The translations under genes and the position numbers were made by a program. 64,000 nucleotides of DNA from Synchiropus splendidus (taxonomy: Eukaryota > Chordata > Actinopteri > Syngnathiformes > Callionymidae): NCBI RefSeq assembly GCF_027744825.2, contig NC_071345.1:4289501-4353500 (forward strand). Direction: 5' to 3'. Shown piece after piece: positions 34,801 through 46,710 of this stretch. The notes beneath the pieces were generated by a model that was not told where the DNA came from, made no database searches, and saw only the letters and a program-made list of their open reading frames with translations. Each line of letters begins with the position of its first letter. The first letter of the stretch is position 1.

Positions 34801-37800
34801 GGTGCATGACTTTGGGAAAAGCTGGAGGAGCGGTTTGGCCTTCCTGGCCCTCATTAAATCCCTGAACCCGGCGCTGGTGGACCTGAGGGAGAGTCTGTCC
34901 AGAGAGCCCACAGAGAACATGCAGCAGGCCTTCGCCGTCGCCCAGCGGAGCCTGGAGATACCGCCCTTGCTGGAGCCCGAGGGTTTGAACCCACATTCCT
35001 CCTTAACTGAATCTCAGTCATGTGAACAAGGCCGCTTCGTTCTGGGAGATTTAAATCACATGGGTCCAAGTCAAGTGTGGGCAGAGACAAAACCAAATAG
35101 GCCCAAACTGGATTTGCATTTATTGGGTTTGACTGAACTGATTTTCAGGCACAAATTAGGACCTTTGGCTCCGACTGTTGCAGTGCATTATGGACCTTGT
35201 TGTGCCTGTTTTTTCTTCCTGGTGACTGACGCAAAATAAATGATGTCATAGCCAGTCGACTATCGCACAGGCCGCCTGCGGCCCGCGACCCTCCCTTTGA
35301 AGGGTGTCCTTTGAAGCCAGAACTGAAAGATTCAAGCTTCAGTTAGCTCGAAGTGTTGCCTCCAAATCCTATTTATTGTGAAAATTATTCAATGTTTCAC
35401 TGCTGAGTCACTTTGTCGAAACAGACTGCCTCTCATCACAGAATGAGTGTGTCGACTTTGAGCGTGACGAATGACGAGTCAGCTGAAAATGCAAAAATGA
35501 CTCATGATGAAACATGATCACGTGACTCTTCGGTAAAAACACTGTGTGTTTAAGCATCCTGTCCTTGTGAGGCCAGATTTCATGGGAAAAAAACACCTCC
35601 TTTTGGCCTCCGTTTGCCAGAGCCAACAAGGTTAAGCCTCAGTTTGAAGAACAACAAGGTTCAAGTTTGAGTCCTGGTTAAGTTGAACCATTTGTTTTGG
35701 ATGGTTAAGTTTAGTTTGAGAGAGCGGGGAAAGCATTATGGCAATGATGGTGTGTTTGTGTGTGTGCTACCTTGAAAGTGGGAAGTGGGAATTGCGACTC
35801 AGGAGAGTTCAGTGCGTCCCAGTTACGCTCCAGGAGCAGTGAGTGTCACAGGCAGCGACCAGGCTAGCGTTAGCGACTGCTTTCGCAGTTCACATTTACA
35901 ACATGAACTTTTACGATTACACTACAGAAACATTTCTGTATACGTGTGTTAAACAAGACTATGTATCCGACTGATTTAGAGAACAAACGGTCAGAAATCG
36001 AGTATATTACAGGGGGTCTCCTCTTTGCTGACGCTCCAAGCAGCCATCTTGGATTCACATTAGACGTCCTTTAATGCTCCCACAGAGGGGAAACTCGGGG
36101 TGGTGAGACTTCAGCCGACTTCCGACTGGGACATCCGACGCCAAGTGACATCATCTTGGGGGGCGGAGCGCTGAGTTCTCTAGTTTTGAGGACAATAGTT
36201 TTCCACTACACCTCACTTCCTCACGATTGCGGGTTTTTGTGACAGATATATTTTTGTTTTAACCAGTTCATATCAAGCTACTGTCGCAACAACCCCAGGG
36301 TTGAGGTGAACTAGCATCTTTCTGAGTGGTGATACTTGACTCTCCCTCTGGTTTCCTCCCACTTGGGGGATCAAATCGTATGGTGTGTGAGCGCACGATG
36401 GCTGCTGATGGACTGTTCAGGGTGTCACTGGCCTTTTGTCCCATGTAGCTGGCAGAGACTCCAAGTATGCAGGAAATGGGAAGCAGAAGATGAATGATTG
36501 TGGGATAAAAGTACTCGTTCATCTTGTTTTGTGTTTCCACCAGATGTGCTGCGTTCCTCCCCTGATGAGCAGTCCATCATCACCTACGTCTCCATGTTCC
36601 TGGGACAGCACTCAGACCGGGTCAGAGCCACTTTAAGAATCACAAAATACACACACTTCGTCCGTAGATGGTCCCTTTGATGCCGAACCTATTGTTATTT
36701 GCCAAGTACCGCAGATGAGTCAGTGGTCTCCTCATGAATCAGAGTCATTTCCAGTCGTGCTGCTGTCTGGTTCCTGTTCAGGCTGCATTTGAAACATAAT
36801 GCAAAAAATTCAGTTCAATATTTTCTTAGTTTTTTCATTTTCATTTTCAGTTTGGTTTTCAAAATGATAGGTTTGGTTGTGGCGTGATGCATTTCACCTC
36901 TAAATGCTGATGAGCAACTGTATAAAATCCCTTTCATTTTACACTTAAAAAAAGAGATTAATAATAATAATAATTACAGTATTATTGCAGCCCCCTCTTT
37001 GACTCGTAAAGGGTGGCAAAAAGGTAAAAGGAAAAAACGAAAACCAGAATCATAAATCACTTCCGTTAGCTAAAATGAAAATAAAAACTAAGTTTTTCAT
37101 GAAACGATAAGTAACTGAAACTGCACCCCAAAAACCCAAATTAAGGCGAAATTGTCCTTTGTCCTTGTCTTTATTTATACCCTAAAGAAACATTTTGGGA
37201 TGATTTAAAAACCATTTATTTTGGCTCGGCTGGCTTTGTGATAGCTGTGGGCCAGGTGCGGCATGTCGAGTCTGTGACGTGACGTGTGTTGACCTGACCT
37301 GACCTGACAACGCGGACTGCTGCGACGGTGGTAGTTGGGCGAAAGCGTCATATCCAAACTTAATGCTGTATTTTAAATAGTGCCTTTTTGTTGAGGTGTT
37401 TGTGACCTATTTCATCCTTCAATCTTAATCCAACACCCTGTATTGAAGAAAAAAAAAACAAAGACAAAGAACTAAAACTAACACCTAACACCACTAAAAC
37501 CTAAAAAAAAAATTCAACTGAAACTAAGCATTTTTCAAAAACTGAAATGCCAACCACTCTCTAAACTCATTACAACCAGTTGAATTGAAAAGACAAACAT
37601 TCAAAACTAAATAAAAATATGGGACAGGCAGATGAATTTAATCCAAGAAATTCTACTTCTATTTAAAATATATATTAAAAACAAAACATATAGTGTCGCA
37701 TTAAGGGTGTACTTTTGTTTTTAATGTGGATAAACAGAAGAGGACCTGAATTCATATGTTGTGAAAATAAAGTTTCATACTGCTGACTTAGCAAAACACA

Positions 37801-39199
37801 ACTTTGTTTGGCAGGAGCTCCCAGCAGAGCGTAAAAATGTGGCCCACCCGTCCTGGCCTGATGATTCAGGCCCCGAGGGAGAGATTCCGCCTGAAGGTCC
37901 ATCCGTCCAAATCTGGAGCAGAGAGCAGGACCTCTGGAGACGCTGGTCCAGAAGATCTCCAGGAGGAGCTCTTGAACCGTCTCATCTCAGCTGGAGGAGA
38001 GCTCCGCAGCCTCCCAGCCCGCTGGACGCCGGCGTGGCGAGCCCGGACATCCGATCGTGGATGGAGAAGGGCGGGCAGCATCCCAGCAAACCAAGAGAGA
38101 GTCACTTCTCTTTGAGCTCTGAGGAGGGAATCTACAACTTAGCAGTGCTGGACTCTGATGAGGAGGATGCCTACAGCTACATCCTGGAGCTGGGTGAGGA
38201 TGATTTCCAGCCTCACGTGAGAAGACAGGTTCAGAGAGTGGAGGAGGAAACGGCGGAGGACGTGATCCTGGATGGAGAGCTGGAGGGGAACTCAAAGGAA
38301 GGAGTGTTTGTGGAGAAACAGAACAGCAGAGAGACACCGGAGCCTCTGTTGGTATCAGATGGAGGAGGAGGAAGAACAGCTTGTGATAGAAGTCTGCGCA
38401 GAGATCACGGCAGTCAGTTGCTAGAGGATCGAAACGCGAAAGACGGAGGACTGAACCGTGGAAGATCTGAGCGACACACAAATGGCACAAGGTCAAAAAT
38501 GAACCGCATCAGTGGGACGGCGCTGTCCAATGGAGACCGAACTTTTCACCCGTCACTCCTGCCGCCGAGGTAGGTGCTCGTTTTTTCTTCAGTAAATGAT
38601 ATGATCTCACTCACTTATTTTAAATGCAGCAAAATAAAAAAAGAATAACAAGGTGTTCCTCAGTCAAACAGGAGGAACGGCCTCTAGTCTCCTCTCAGTT
38701 TGAGGTGTCTAGTGAGGAGTATCATCCTGTCAGAGAAACCAACCATCTCGCAGATGGGACGTCTAGATTTCTGCCTTATGGCTCAGCTCTTTCCTCACCT
38801 GATCAGACTCGAGGCTTCCGTCACTCGTGAACAAGACCCTGGGACACTCAACGAGAACTCATCATCTGCTAAAAGTTGATAAAATATAAAAAAAGAAAAG
38901 AGGAAGAAGACATTGATAGGACTGTTTTGAACACCAAAAGAAAACACAGAACGCTGAAAGCTTTTTTGTTGCTCCTCATCAAAACCATATTTGTTGTTGA
39001 CTGTTTTCTTCTCCACAGCAGAGCTTTGTCTCTAACTCGTGTGTGTTTTAAACTTTCCAGCAGCGTCGGGGCCGAGGGTGGACGCGTCCTTCAGTCTCCA
39101 CCAGCCTCTTGTGACATAACCCCATTAGAGCTGGCGCTGCTCGGGGTCCTGTGGCTGCTGCTCTACTGCTACCTCATCCTGCCTCAAATGAACCTCTGA
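31854..39199 (+). CDS. clmn: Calmin (calponin-like transmembrane protein)
   Basis: CLMN is an actin-binding-type protein with two calponin-homology domains and a C-terminal membrane anchor, mainly neuronal and testicular in mammals. Exons: 31854-32070, 33250-33311, 33388-33483, 33545-33628, 34297-34389, 34499-34719, 34789-34982, 36544-36620, 37815-38569 and 39061-39199. They close in phase to 645 residues. CH1 spans about residues 80-195 (RTYTRWMNMFL, IQDGRILMALLEEL, RIFRLNNI, LTLVWNIILHFQ). CH2 follows a Ser-rich linker (LKSLLKWAQK, SWRSGLAFLALI, LLEPEDVL, DEQSIITYV). The 755-base exon is acidic and low-complexity. The last exon encodes a hydrophobic tail segment (LALLGVLWLLLYCYLIL) ending QMNL. 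The protein is shorter than mammalian calmin (about 1,000 residues). Nesprins have similar CH pairs, but the short length, single anchor and glrx5 neighbour favour clmn. The start codon choice is less certain than the rest. Confidence 0.88.
32085..32115. repeat. (CA)n microsatellite in clmn intron 1
   Basis: This is a short CA dinucleotide run just after the first clmn donor. Confidence 0.9.
32160..33249 (+). other. clmn: AT-rich clmn intron 1
   Basis: The intron between the first and second clmn coding exons is strongly AT-rich with no exon-like segment. It ends at the acceptor before 33250. Confidence 0.6.
33735..34010. mobile_element. Degenerate copy of the palindromic hAT-type MITE
   Basis: TAGTGATAGCTGG and GGCTTCATGAAACAGCGTCCTCATTTTTGAAG at the left, and a TTTCATGAAACCTC segment near 33950, match the MITE family. 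The copy is interrupted and lacks a clear target duplication. It lies in a clmn intron. Confidence 0.6.
34983..36543 (+). other. clmn: clmn intron with dispersed repeats
   Basis: No exon is supported between the LLEPE donor (34982) and the acceptor before 36544. A segment around 35925-36060 (CTGATTTAGAGAA, then GCCATCTTGGATT) recurs in diverged form at about 40745-40865, so it belongs to a dispersed family I do not recognise. Confidence 0.5.
36621..37814 (+). other. clmn: clmn intron before the large acidic exon
   Basis: This intron lies between exons ending at 36620 and starting at 37815. It is AT-rich, with A-runs, an (ATA)-rich patch near 36958 and no exon-like segment. Confidence 0.5.
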
Positions 39200-39644
39200 G
39201 CTCCCCGCAGCGCTGCCTTCCCATTAAGTCACGCTTATTAGCAAGCTCTCCCTCTAATGAGCCAAACATGGGCACTTAGGGCTCAGCTTGCCTCTTTATC
39301 TGTGTCACAAAATTTCCCAGAAGACAACATTTAATGATTCGGTTTGGCTCTCAGAGCCGGCGCCAGTACGATCCACATAATGTTGTTATCCCGGCTAATG
39401 CGCTGCTCCTGTGTACACTACATTTACTCGACTGGAATATGAACAATTTCACTTTCACTTCAGGTTTGAACAAGTTAGCCGCTGAGGGAGTTTTATTGAA
39501 AGCAGAGCTGGATTCATATCTGGATATAGATCATCTACGTATGACGTCTTCATGCTGAAAAATAAAAAGGCTTGGATTGATTTTAAGGTTGGCAAACAAT
39601 CTATTAACATTAAAAATGGCATGTCAAATAACAATTTTACTCTC

Positions 39645-39684
39645 TCTCTCTCTATATATATATATGTGTATATATACGTATATA

Positions 39685-39776
<92 letters not shown>
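39645..39776. repeat. (TA)n/(TG)n compound microsatellite
   Basis: A CT tract leads into TA repeats interrupted by a TG block near 39685-39700, then a long pure TA run to about 39776. Confidence 0.97.
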
Positions 39777-39778
<2 letters not shown>

Positions 39779-40457
39779 AAACAATATTACTTATTATATA
39801 TTAGTGCCACATGTAAGATGCACCAGGGACTGAATTACCAAAATTGTCTGAATGAATACACAGTTTTTCAGATTTATTCAATCGGAGGACAGTTTTTTAA
39901 AAGCATGTTTTGAATGTGTGTGAATATGTGTGTGTGAGCAAATGAAAGTGGTGACTGAAGGGTCATTTTTCATCCCTTGTTCTGATAAGGTGTTTTATAG
40001 CTATCTCCATTTGTCAACACAAAACGGAGACGGAGGCTCTAGCTGTGTCATTGCTGATGTTTGCATTTGTCAGTGACAGATGCTCAAGTGACTGATTTTT
40101 TTTTCAACATGTCATGGTTCTTTTCTGTTTCATATAAAACTGACTTGTTTATAAACACTCGGCCTGTTTTTCATGGCACACGACGTTGAACAATACAGAA
40201 GTGCTGTCCGAGGAATCGCCGCCAAAATATGAGTGACAATCTTTAATTGACTGTAACATTCAATATCCTAAACATTATCCACAGAATCATGTTAAATCAA
40301 TAATAATAATTTCAGAGCACTTAACAATTCAGTTCATCTGCAGTATCGTTGTACGCAGTTGCCAAAACCAGCGTGTAATACTGTGTTCCAGTTAGTTTGA
40401 TGTGTCAAGTCACAGCTCTGTTCCAGTTACCAAAGCGTGACAGTGTCCACTGTTAGC

Positions 40458-40676
40458 TAGTGATGAGTAGATGAGGTTTCATGAAACAGTATCCTGACTT
40501 TCAGAGGCCACCAGAGGGCGCTGTCTGCTGTAAAATGTTTGGACTTGAACAACAAACACATTGGCACCGCACATCATTTCTAAACCAAGAGCGCTATCTA
40601 GTGACCTCTGAGAATTAGGACACTGTTTCATCAACCCAACAATACTGTTTCATGATGCTTCACCGACACATCACTA
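40458..40676. mobile_element. Palindromic hAT-type MITE, 219 bp, intact
   Basis: The element begins TAGTGATGAGTAGATGAGG and ends CACATCACTA, with a perfect 8-base duplication CTGTTAGC at 40450-40457 and 40677-40684. The interior is nearly identical to the 17970 copy (GAGGCCACCAGAGGGCGCTG). A short extra segment near the right end contains another TTTCATGATG palindrome half. Confidence 0.92.
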
Positions 40677-40684
40677 CTGTTAGC

Positions 40685-42130
40685 ACGGTCCACCTTGTAG
40701 TTTGTGTATACAGCGTGAGCATTTAAGGTTATACTCCAGATACATTTCTATATATCTAAGTCAAACACTACTGATTTAGAGAAAGAAAAAAAGGAGTTGA
40801 ATATATGTTAATTCCACAAGCTCTGCTTATTGTTTATATGCTGAGCGGCCATCTTGAATTGCATTCCTGAGGGTGACAACTGGAAGGCAGCATAAGTATA
40901 AATAGCTCTTAGACATTGATCCTTGGATGGTTGAGCTGTCTCAAAAGAAAGCAAGAAAATGCAGCAAGCGTGGACAGACTGCTGCTCTTACGCCAGACAG
41001 TTAAAAAAACACCCCCAAAGGTCTCTGACAGGGTTGAGGAGGGAAAGCTTTTCTGGTTATTCAATGCAATCCTGGATATAAAGACAGGATGTGCATGGAA
41101 CATCTGAGTGCCGAGTTCTACCCGTAGTCTCAGAAGATGGGTAACAAGAGCAACAGCTCCGAGTCAGGGTCAGACCTGTCAGAACACGCTGCTCTTGTCA
41201 GCGTCAGCCACATGGTGGCATCGCAGCACCAGCCGTCACACGCAGGGTCTGTGGCCGCTGCCAATCCCACACCACCGGCTGTTTCATTAGAAGCAGAATT
41301 GACAGAGAGATTAAGGCGATAATGCTTAATGAAGGTTTTGACATTTCTGAATCAGTCAACTTCTAAATTCCGTCTCTAATCTAATTAAGACCGAGCCACT
41401 TCCACTGATATCACAGATATAAATACACGGCTCAGTGTTTCTCTCCTGCGTGAACGGCTTTTGTCTGGCAGTGGGACTCTTCTATTCGCTGGTGTTTAAG
41501 CGATCTACATTACTGTCCTGGCTCTGATAATGTACACGATTTCATAGAAAAGTCCTGTGTTTGCTCGCACCTCAACCCATGGGTCAAGAGCTCAGCCCCC
41601 CCGGATCGATGCGGTTTCAACACCGCCCCCGTGTTGAACCACGAGAACAGCACTTCCCTCAAGCTGGAGTTTGGCCGCTCTTATGTGCGATCAACCTGCC
41701 GGGTCTCTGGATCAATGAGAGGAGTGTGAGAGTTGTTGCAGTGATCAGTGCCATAAGTTATAAAATGGCTGTTATATCCAAACACTGCTGACCTGTCGGG
41801 GCTCCGCAGCCCCCCAGGAAGACGCCAAAAACAATGCTAGTAAAGTTATTGTTTATTAGAAGTGGATCTGTGTGACTTACTATTACTACTGTTTACTAAA
41901 ATATTTTTTCTTTTATTTAATGTTAACAAGGATACAATGTTATGCAGACCTGTACATATAATAATTTTAGAATTTTCTAAGTCTAAAATTCGGGGTGGAG
42001 CTCAATAGAGCGAGAAAAAACATTGCAATAATTTCAGTAAAACAAGTTCCACATGTGGTGATGGTCATTTGTTTTCTGGTTATTAGCGGACTGGCAGCTC
42101 TGGAACTCAGACGTTCCTGCACCACTTGAA
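40685..42130. other. Intergenic, no gene recognised
   Basis: A short frame at 41137-41322 (beginning MGNKSNSSES) has a plausible myristoylation start but no splice partner or family resemblance. The segment from 40745 to 40865 is a diverged copy of the repeat at 35925-36060. Confidence 0.4.
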
Positions 42131-42136
42131 TGCAGC

Positions 42137-42220
42137 TAGTGATGGGCCTCATTCTGTTTGCGAATAATGGGAGGATTGATGGCATCAGGGCACTGTTTCA
42201 TGAAGCCTCACCAGCCCAGA
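42137..42220. mobile_element. Fragment of palindromic hAT-type MITE
   Basis: It begins TAGTGATGGGCCTC and includes CACTGTTTCATGAAGCCTCACC; most of the interior is missing. Confidence 0.6.
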
Positions 42221-42301
42221 GCCTCAGACAGCGATGCCAATGGACCTTTTTCTGCTTGTTGTTAAAGTCGATCTCCCAAACACTAGCTCAGTAGTAGATA
42301 C

Positions 42302-42489
42302 TAGTGACGGGTTGATGAGGCTTCATGAAACTGTGTACTAACTTTAGGGACCAGTAGATGGCACTCTGCTGTAAAATCTTTGTCTTCAAGGGAACTATTT
42401 AAATCAAAACCTCACGTCTTATTCAAACCTAGATCACCACCTTCTGAGCTCAGGACACTGTTTCATGAAGCCTCACCGGCTCATCACCA
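42302..42489. mobile_element. Palindromic hAT-type MITE, 188 bp
   Basis: The element begins TAGTGACGGGTTGATGAGG and ends CTCATCACCA. It is flanked by GTAGATAC (42294-42301) and GTTGATAC (42490-42497), a 7-of-8 target duplication. The interior is diverged but collinear with the other copies. Confidence 0.85.
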
Positions 42490-42666
42490 GTTGATACTAT
42501 AGAACAGTTTTTTAGTGATGGACTCATTGTCCTCAGAGCCCACTAGATGGCACTCTCCGCTAAACAGTCTTTGGCGTAAGGTGGTGCCTTTATTCCCCCG
42601 TCACACTACAGCACCACACAGGCTCGGCAGGTGTATTACATGTTCTAACAAACAATAGCTTGATGC

Positions 42667-42863
42667 TAGTGATGTGAGGTATCATGAAACAGTACTGCAG
42701 GGTTGATAAAACAGTGTCACAGAGGCCACTAGATGGTTTAGAAATGATGTGAGGTTTCAATGAATGAGTTGTTCAAGTCCAAACATTTTCCAGCAGACAG
42801 TGCCCTCTGGTGGCCTCTGAAAATCAGGACACTGTTTCATGAAACCTCATCTACCCATCACTA
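42667..42863. mobile_element. Palindromic hAT-type MITE, rearranged copy
   Basis: It begins TAGTGATGTGAGGTATCATGAAAC and ends CTACCCATCACTA. The internal order is rearranged near 42700-42750, and the flanks do not match, so it is probably a recombinant or old copy. Confidence 0.75.
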
Positions 42864-43420
42864 ATAGACAGTTTAGTTTTAGTCTCTCTAAATCCTCGTG
42901 AAAGAAGTCGGCGACAAGAGGAACTATTCCTCACACAAATCTTTGTTTCTGCCTGTGATGAAACGCTGAGAGCGAAGATGAAACTGGTGCACCGCATGTT
43001 TCCTCTGCTGCCAATATCATCCATTTGATATTTCACAATAACCAGCTGGAAGCGCTTCTCCGCTCAACCTCCTCCCCCCCACCTCCACACAAATGGTTCT
43101 ATACCACGTCCATTTGCTCCGTATTTCTTGTTTGTGTTTTCAAATCACTATTTCATATCATATTGAGGACAAAAGACACTGTCAGCAATTTCCCCGCGGC
43201 AGGGCGAATGCTACCATTGTATTTTGGTTCATGTGCAATTTTCCACACATTACAGCATGATTTACAGTGCGTTTCTCCATTTTCACAAAATGATGAGAAT
43301 GAATAGCATTTAAATTGCTGTAATTTATCCCTGTGACTGAATCGCTGCTATTGCTGCGGAAAACAAACCATTCCACCTCCATTACTGAAGCATTTTCTCT
43401 TTTGTTCTTGGTACCTCACA

Positions 43421-43421
<1 letters not shown>

Positions 43422-43472
<51 letters not shown>
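43422..43472. repeat. (CT)n microsatellite
   Basis: This is a pure CT dinucleotide run of about 50 bases. Confidence 0.97.
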
Positions 43473-43474
<2 letters not shown>

Positions 43475-43875
43475 CACACGACCGAGCTAAATTGCTGTAT
43501 GCACTTATCTGAGATCGCTTTGGAGTAACATCAAGGGGTTTTACACAAACATGAGGAGGAAACACTCATTAAGACCGTGTTCAATTTACACGTCGCAGCA
43601 GGGATTTTTAACTTTGTGCCATTTGTTCATTAACAGGCAACGTTTTTGGAGGAGAAGCAGATGGAGGTGGAAGGACTAGGTAAAAACCCCGCACATGACA
43701 CCTGGGCTGATGCTGCATTATGGAACAGTGTCCCTGTTTACAGAGATCGGAAGGTGGCGCTCTCGGTTCATGTGACGCTTCGTAGAAATAGTTGCTCGCG
43801 GATATAGATTTAAAAAGTGATTTCTGCTACTGAGGATTTTTTACGATCCTGTTGCCAATGACATAATTTGCCAAG

Positions 43876-44125
43876 AACAAAACAAAACAAAGCGCAGCAC
43901 GGCATGGCGCGGCACAAAACAAAACACAACGAAATGAAACGCAACGCAACGCAACGCAACGCAACGCAGCGCAACGCAACGCAACGCAACGCAACGCAAT
44001 GCAACAAAACAAAACAAAACAAAACAAAACAAAACAAAACAAAACAAAACGCAACGCAACGCAACGCAACGCAACGCAACGCAACGCAACGCAACGCAAC
44101 GCAACAAAACAAAACAAAACAAAAC
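43876..44125. repeat. Pentanucleotide satellite, alternating (AAAAC)n and (GCAAC)n blocks
   Basis: About 250 bases of 5-base repeats occur in blocks: AAAAC, GCAAC (about 43941-44000), AAAAC (about 44005-44050), GCAAC (about 44051-44104), then AAAAC. The long open frames across it on both strands are repeat artefacts. Confidence 0.95.
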
Positions 44126-44157
44126 CAGCTCTTACACAACTGTCATGATAGTGCCTT

Positions 44158-44203
<46 letters not shown>

Positions 44204-44218
44204 TAATAATAATAATGA
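44158..44218. repeat. (AAT)n microsatellite
   Basis: This is an ATA trinucleotide run with one C interruption. Confidence 0.95.
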
Positions 44219-46500
44219 TATTAGTTGGATGTACAATTTTAATAATGCTTCTTTATATTACCATCTAAAGTTTCTGAATAAATGGCGTTAAAAGTGATCT
44301 TAAGATATATATTACTTTTTTAAAACAGATTTAGATGGAGACAATGTCAAAATTTCGTCACTTGTTCAATCCTCCTGAGGAACCTTTTTTAATCTGCTGT
44401 TGCGGTGGTGCATTTTAATTGCATGGACTGAGTAGCCCTCATGACAAGACGCCAAAAGAGGTATTTGTTTGCATTACAACGCTGTTTATTTTATGCTCCA
44501 TAACTTCATGTGGTGTAATTATTCATCTGACTGTGTGTGTGTGTGTTTTATTTTTTGGTCTCGCGTTGCAAAGATGCCGTCAAACTACAGAGACAAAAGT
44601 GCGGCTTTAAACTTCCCACCGGTGCGTCTGTCGCATCGAACAGTGGGCTGCACAAGTACAATAACACGAGTCAGAGCGACTCAGATCTCCCACCTTCTGT
44701 CAAAGCCTATGATAAAAGTTCATATTATATAAAAACCCGGGGAGCTGTTTCATGAAGTGTGCCACTATAATAAACATTTACACTGAGCAGAAAGAGGCGA
44801 CAAGAAAATGGGAGGGTTCATTGTCACAATATAACTTATGTACCTATATAGTTTATTTTATTGACTGGTCGTGACTTGAACAGTACTATAATGGTGTCGC
44901 AGACATCAGGACATCAGACCCCCCTCAGGTAAATCTGCTGTTCTAAACAAGGTTATTAAGCAATGCTGCTCATGTTCACGTCAAAGAATAATCGAGCCCC
45001 GAAGCATCCGAGCAGCAGTGAATCACCCCGAGCCACTCGTGGACAACACAAACAAACCGGAGCGCTCCAGTCGACTTGGACGCTTCCAGAGGTGAAGAAT
45101 CTTGCTTTCTGTCATTTGTCACAGTGGAAACACTCCCGGTGAAAATGTTCACCCTACTGGAGAAATGTGGCCCGGCGCTCTGGAGCCGAGTGCTGCGTAC
45201 ATCCATCTGCACGCCGTCCTTCAGCTCGACAGCAAGTGAATTGATTAGCAGGCTGTAAATATTTCATCATCCTCCATTTTAAAGGCGCAGTCTGTTGGAT
45301 TTGTTTTCTGCAACACACACACTCACAACAGTGAAGAAACACTGCCATTTGTTGAAGACAATCCAGATGAATTATGAGTAGAATTGAATTAAATCTTGTT
45401 TTAAACGGGACCTACACAACTGTGCATCACAGTTCGAGTCATGGTTTTCCAGCTGTTGTGCAACTGTGGTTTCGCAAATTTGGCCACAGCTGAGGCAGAA
45501 GCCTGAAGAGAACATGACTGAACACGGGGCGTCACTGACTAACACAAGGTATGCAGAGGTCAAGGTGGTGACCCCGGGCGACACAGCTTGACTGAAGTTA
45601 AAACTATGTGCTACTTTCCTGTAAGTGGCACTGTCGCCTCCTATATCTTCTTATGAACAAGTAAAGACTTGCTCGGTACATCATTATTGTCGCGTACGTA
45701 GCACCACAGTACTATGTCAGTATTTGTGTCTGTTTAGTCAAAAAGTTCTGACAACACGAGCGGCTGCGTGGCTTCAGTCAAGACGCTGCAAGTTTGTGGG
45801 GTACAGTTGAGTTCAATTTCTTGTTTAAATGTAGTTTGAAAATAAACGTTTTCCTCAAAATGAATTTTTGTTTTTAATTGACTGTCCTGCAGCGCGCGTC
45901 TCTCAACTCATCCTTGATACTTTCCAGTACACATTTATGTTTATCAACAATTGAATCAAATACTTGCTGAAAATGTTTTAGTATTTTCAATAAGATCATA
46001 GTCCAGGTGAAACTCTGCAACTGAAGCAGAGCGATGGCGGTAAGTGGGGTAAAGAATATATATGAATAAAATACGTTTATGATGGACAACATTTCCAGGG
46101 TTCTTTAGCGTCAGTAGGTTTAACCTTGACAAAGATGGCAGGAGGAATTTCAAACATATATTCTAAGTTGGACAGAGTCTTGGTTTTCCAAATCTCTTTT
46201 GACTGTTTTTCTTCATCCACATTGAAAATAAAGTCTTCTTCACTTCTCTTTCATACATATCAACTGAAAAATAAACTTCTGTAAAGTTAAAAAAAAAAAA
46301 AAAATTTTTTTATTTCCCCATCCAACAATGCAGATAAAATACCTACCTTAGCTGCACAAACTAGAAATAAACACTGTGCCTTTGCATTAATGCCTGTAGC
46401 TTGGAGACCTGTTATGTAAGTGACTCCACATTGAACGCCTCTGGCTCTTTGCACATGTTGCACAGGGCGACTTGTGTTGCGTCACTTGAGATAGTCGGGA
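44219..46500. other. Intergenic, no gene recognised
   Basis: Only short chance frames are seen. The region ends at the serpin promoter. Confidence 0.45.
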
Positions 46501-46531
46501 CACAATATCCATTTGGACAGAAGAAGCGTTG

Positions 46532-46580
46532 GTTAATCATTGCTTGTCATGTCAGCTGACCCACCGAGGTTTCGTATAAA
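46532..46580 (+). promoter_or_regulatory. Serpin promoter: HNF1-like site and TATA box
   Basis: GTTAATCATTGCT at 46532-46544 matches the first ten positions of the HNF1 palindrome (GTTAATNATTAAC), and TATAAA lies at 46575-46580. About 30 bases downstream is a short sequence ending in a gtaagt donor at 46628, consistent with a non-coding first exon. Mammalian SERPINA1 is also driven by a proximal HNF1 site in liver. Binding here is inferred. Confidence 0.6.
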
Positions 46581-46604
46581 GCAGGGCGCTTTCAATGAAT
46601 CGTT

Positions 46605-46710
46605 CTGCTGCTGAGGAGACAATCTTGGTAAGTTGCGGACGTTTCTTGGACCAGTCATTGAAAGTACGTTTGAGATAATGGTAAATTGTTTTTACTCCAA
46701 GGTTGTGAAG
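46605..46710 (+). other. Serpin 5'UTR exon 1, 74-nt intron and UTR part of exon 2
   Basis: The putative non-coding exon ends at 46627 (ATCTTG then gtaagt). The acceptor TTTTTACTCCAAG ends at 46701, and the ATG follows at 46711. The start at 46711 is chosen because it opens directly into a signal peptide. Confidence 0.55.

Noticed and set aside
41137..41322. 61-residue frame beginning MGNKSNSSES as a myristoylated small protein
   Set aside because: It has no conserved family, promoter or splice signals; repeats surround it.
43810..44161. Long frames of Cys/Val/Ala/Leu/Arg on the minus strand and Asn/Ala/Thr/Gln on the plus strand
   Set aside because: They are translations of the AAAAC/GCAAC pentanucleotide array.
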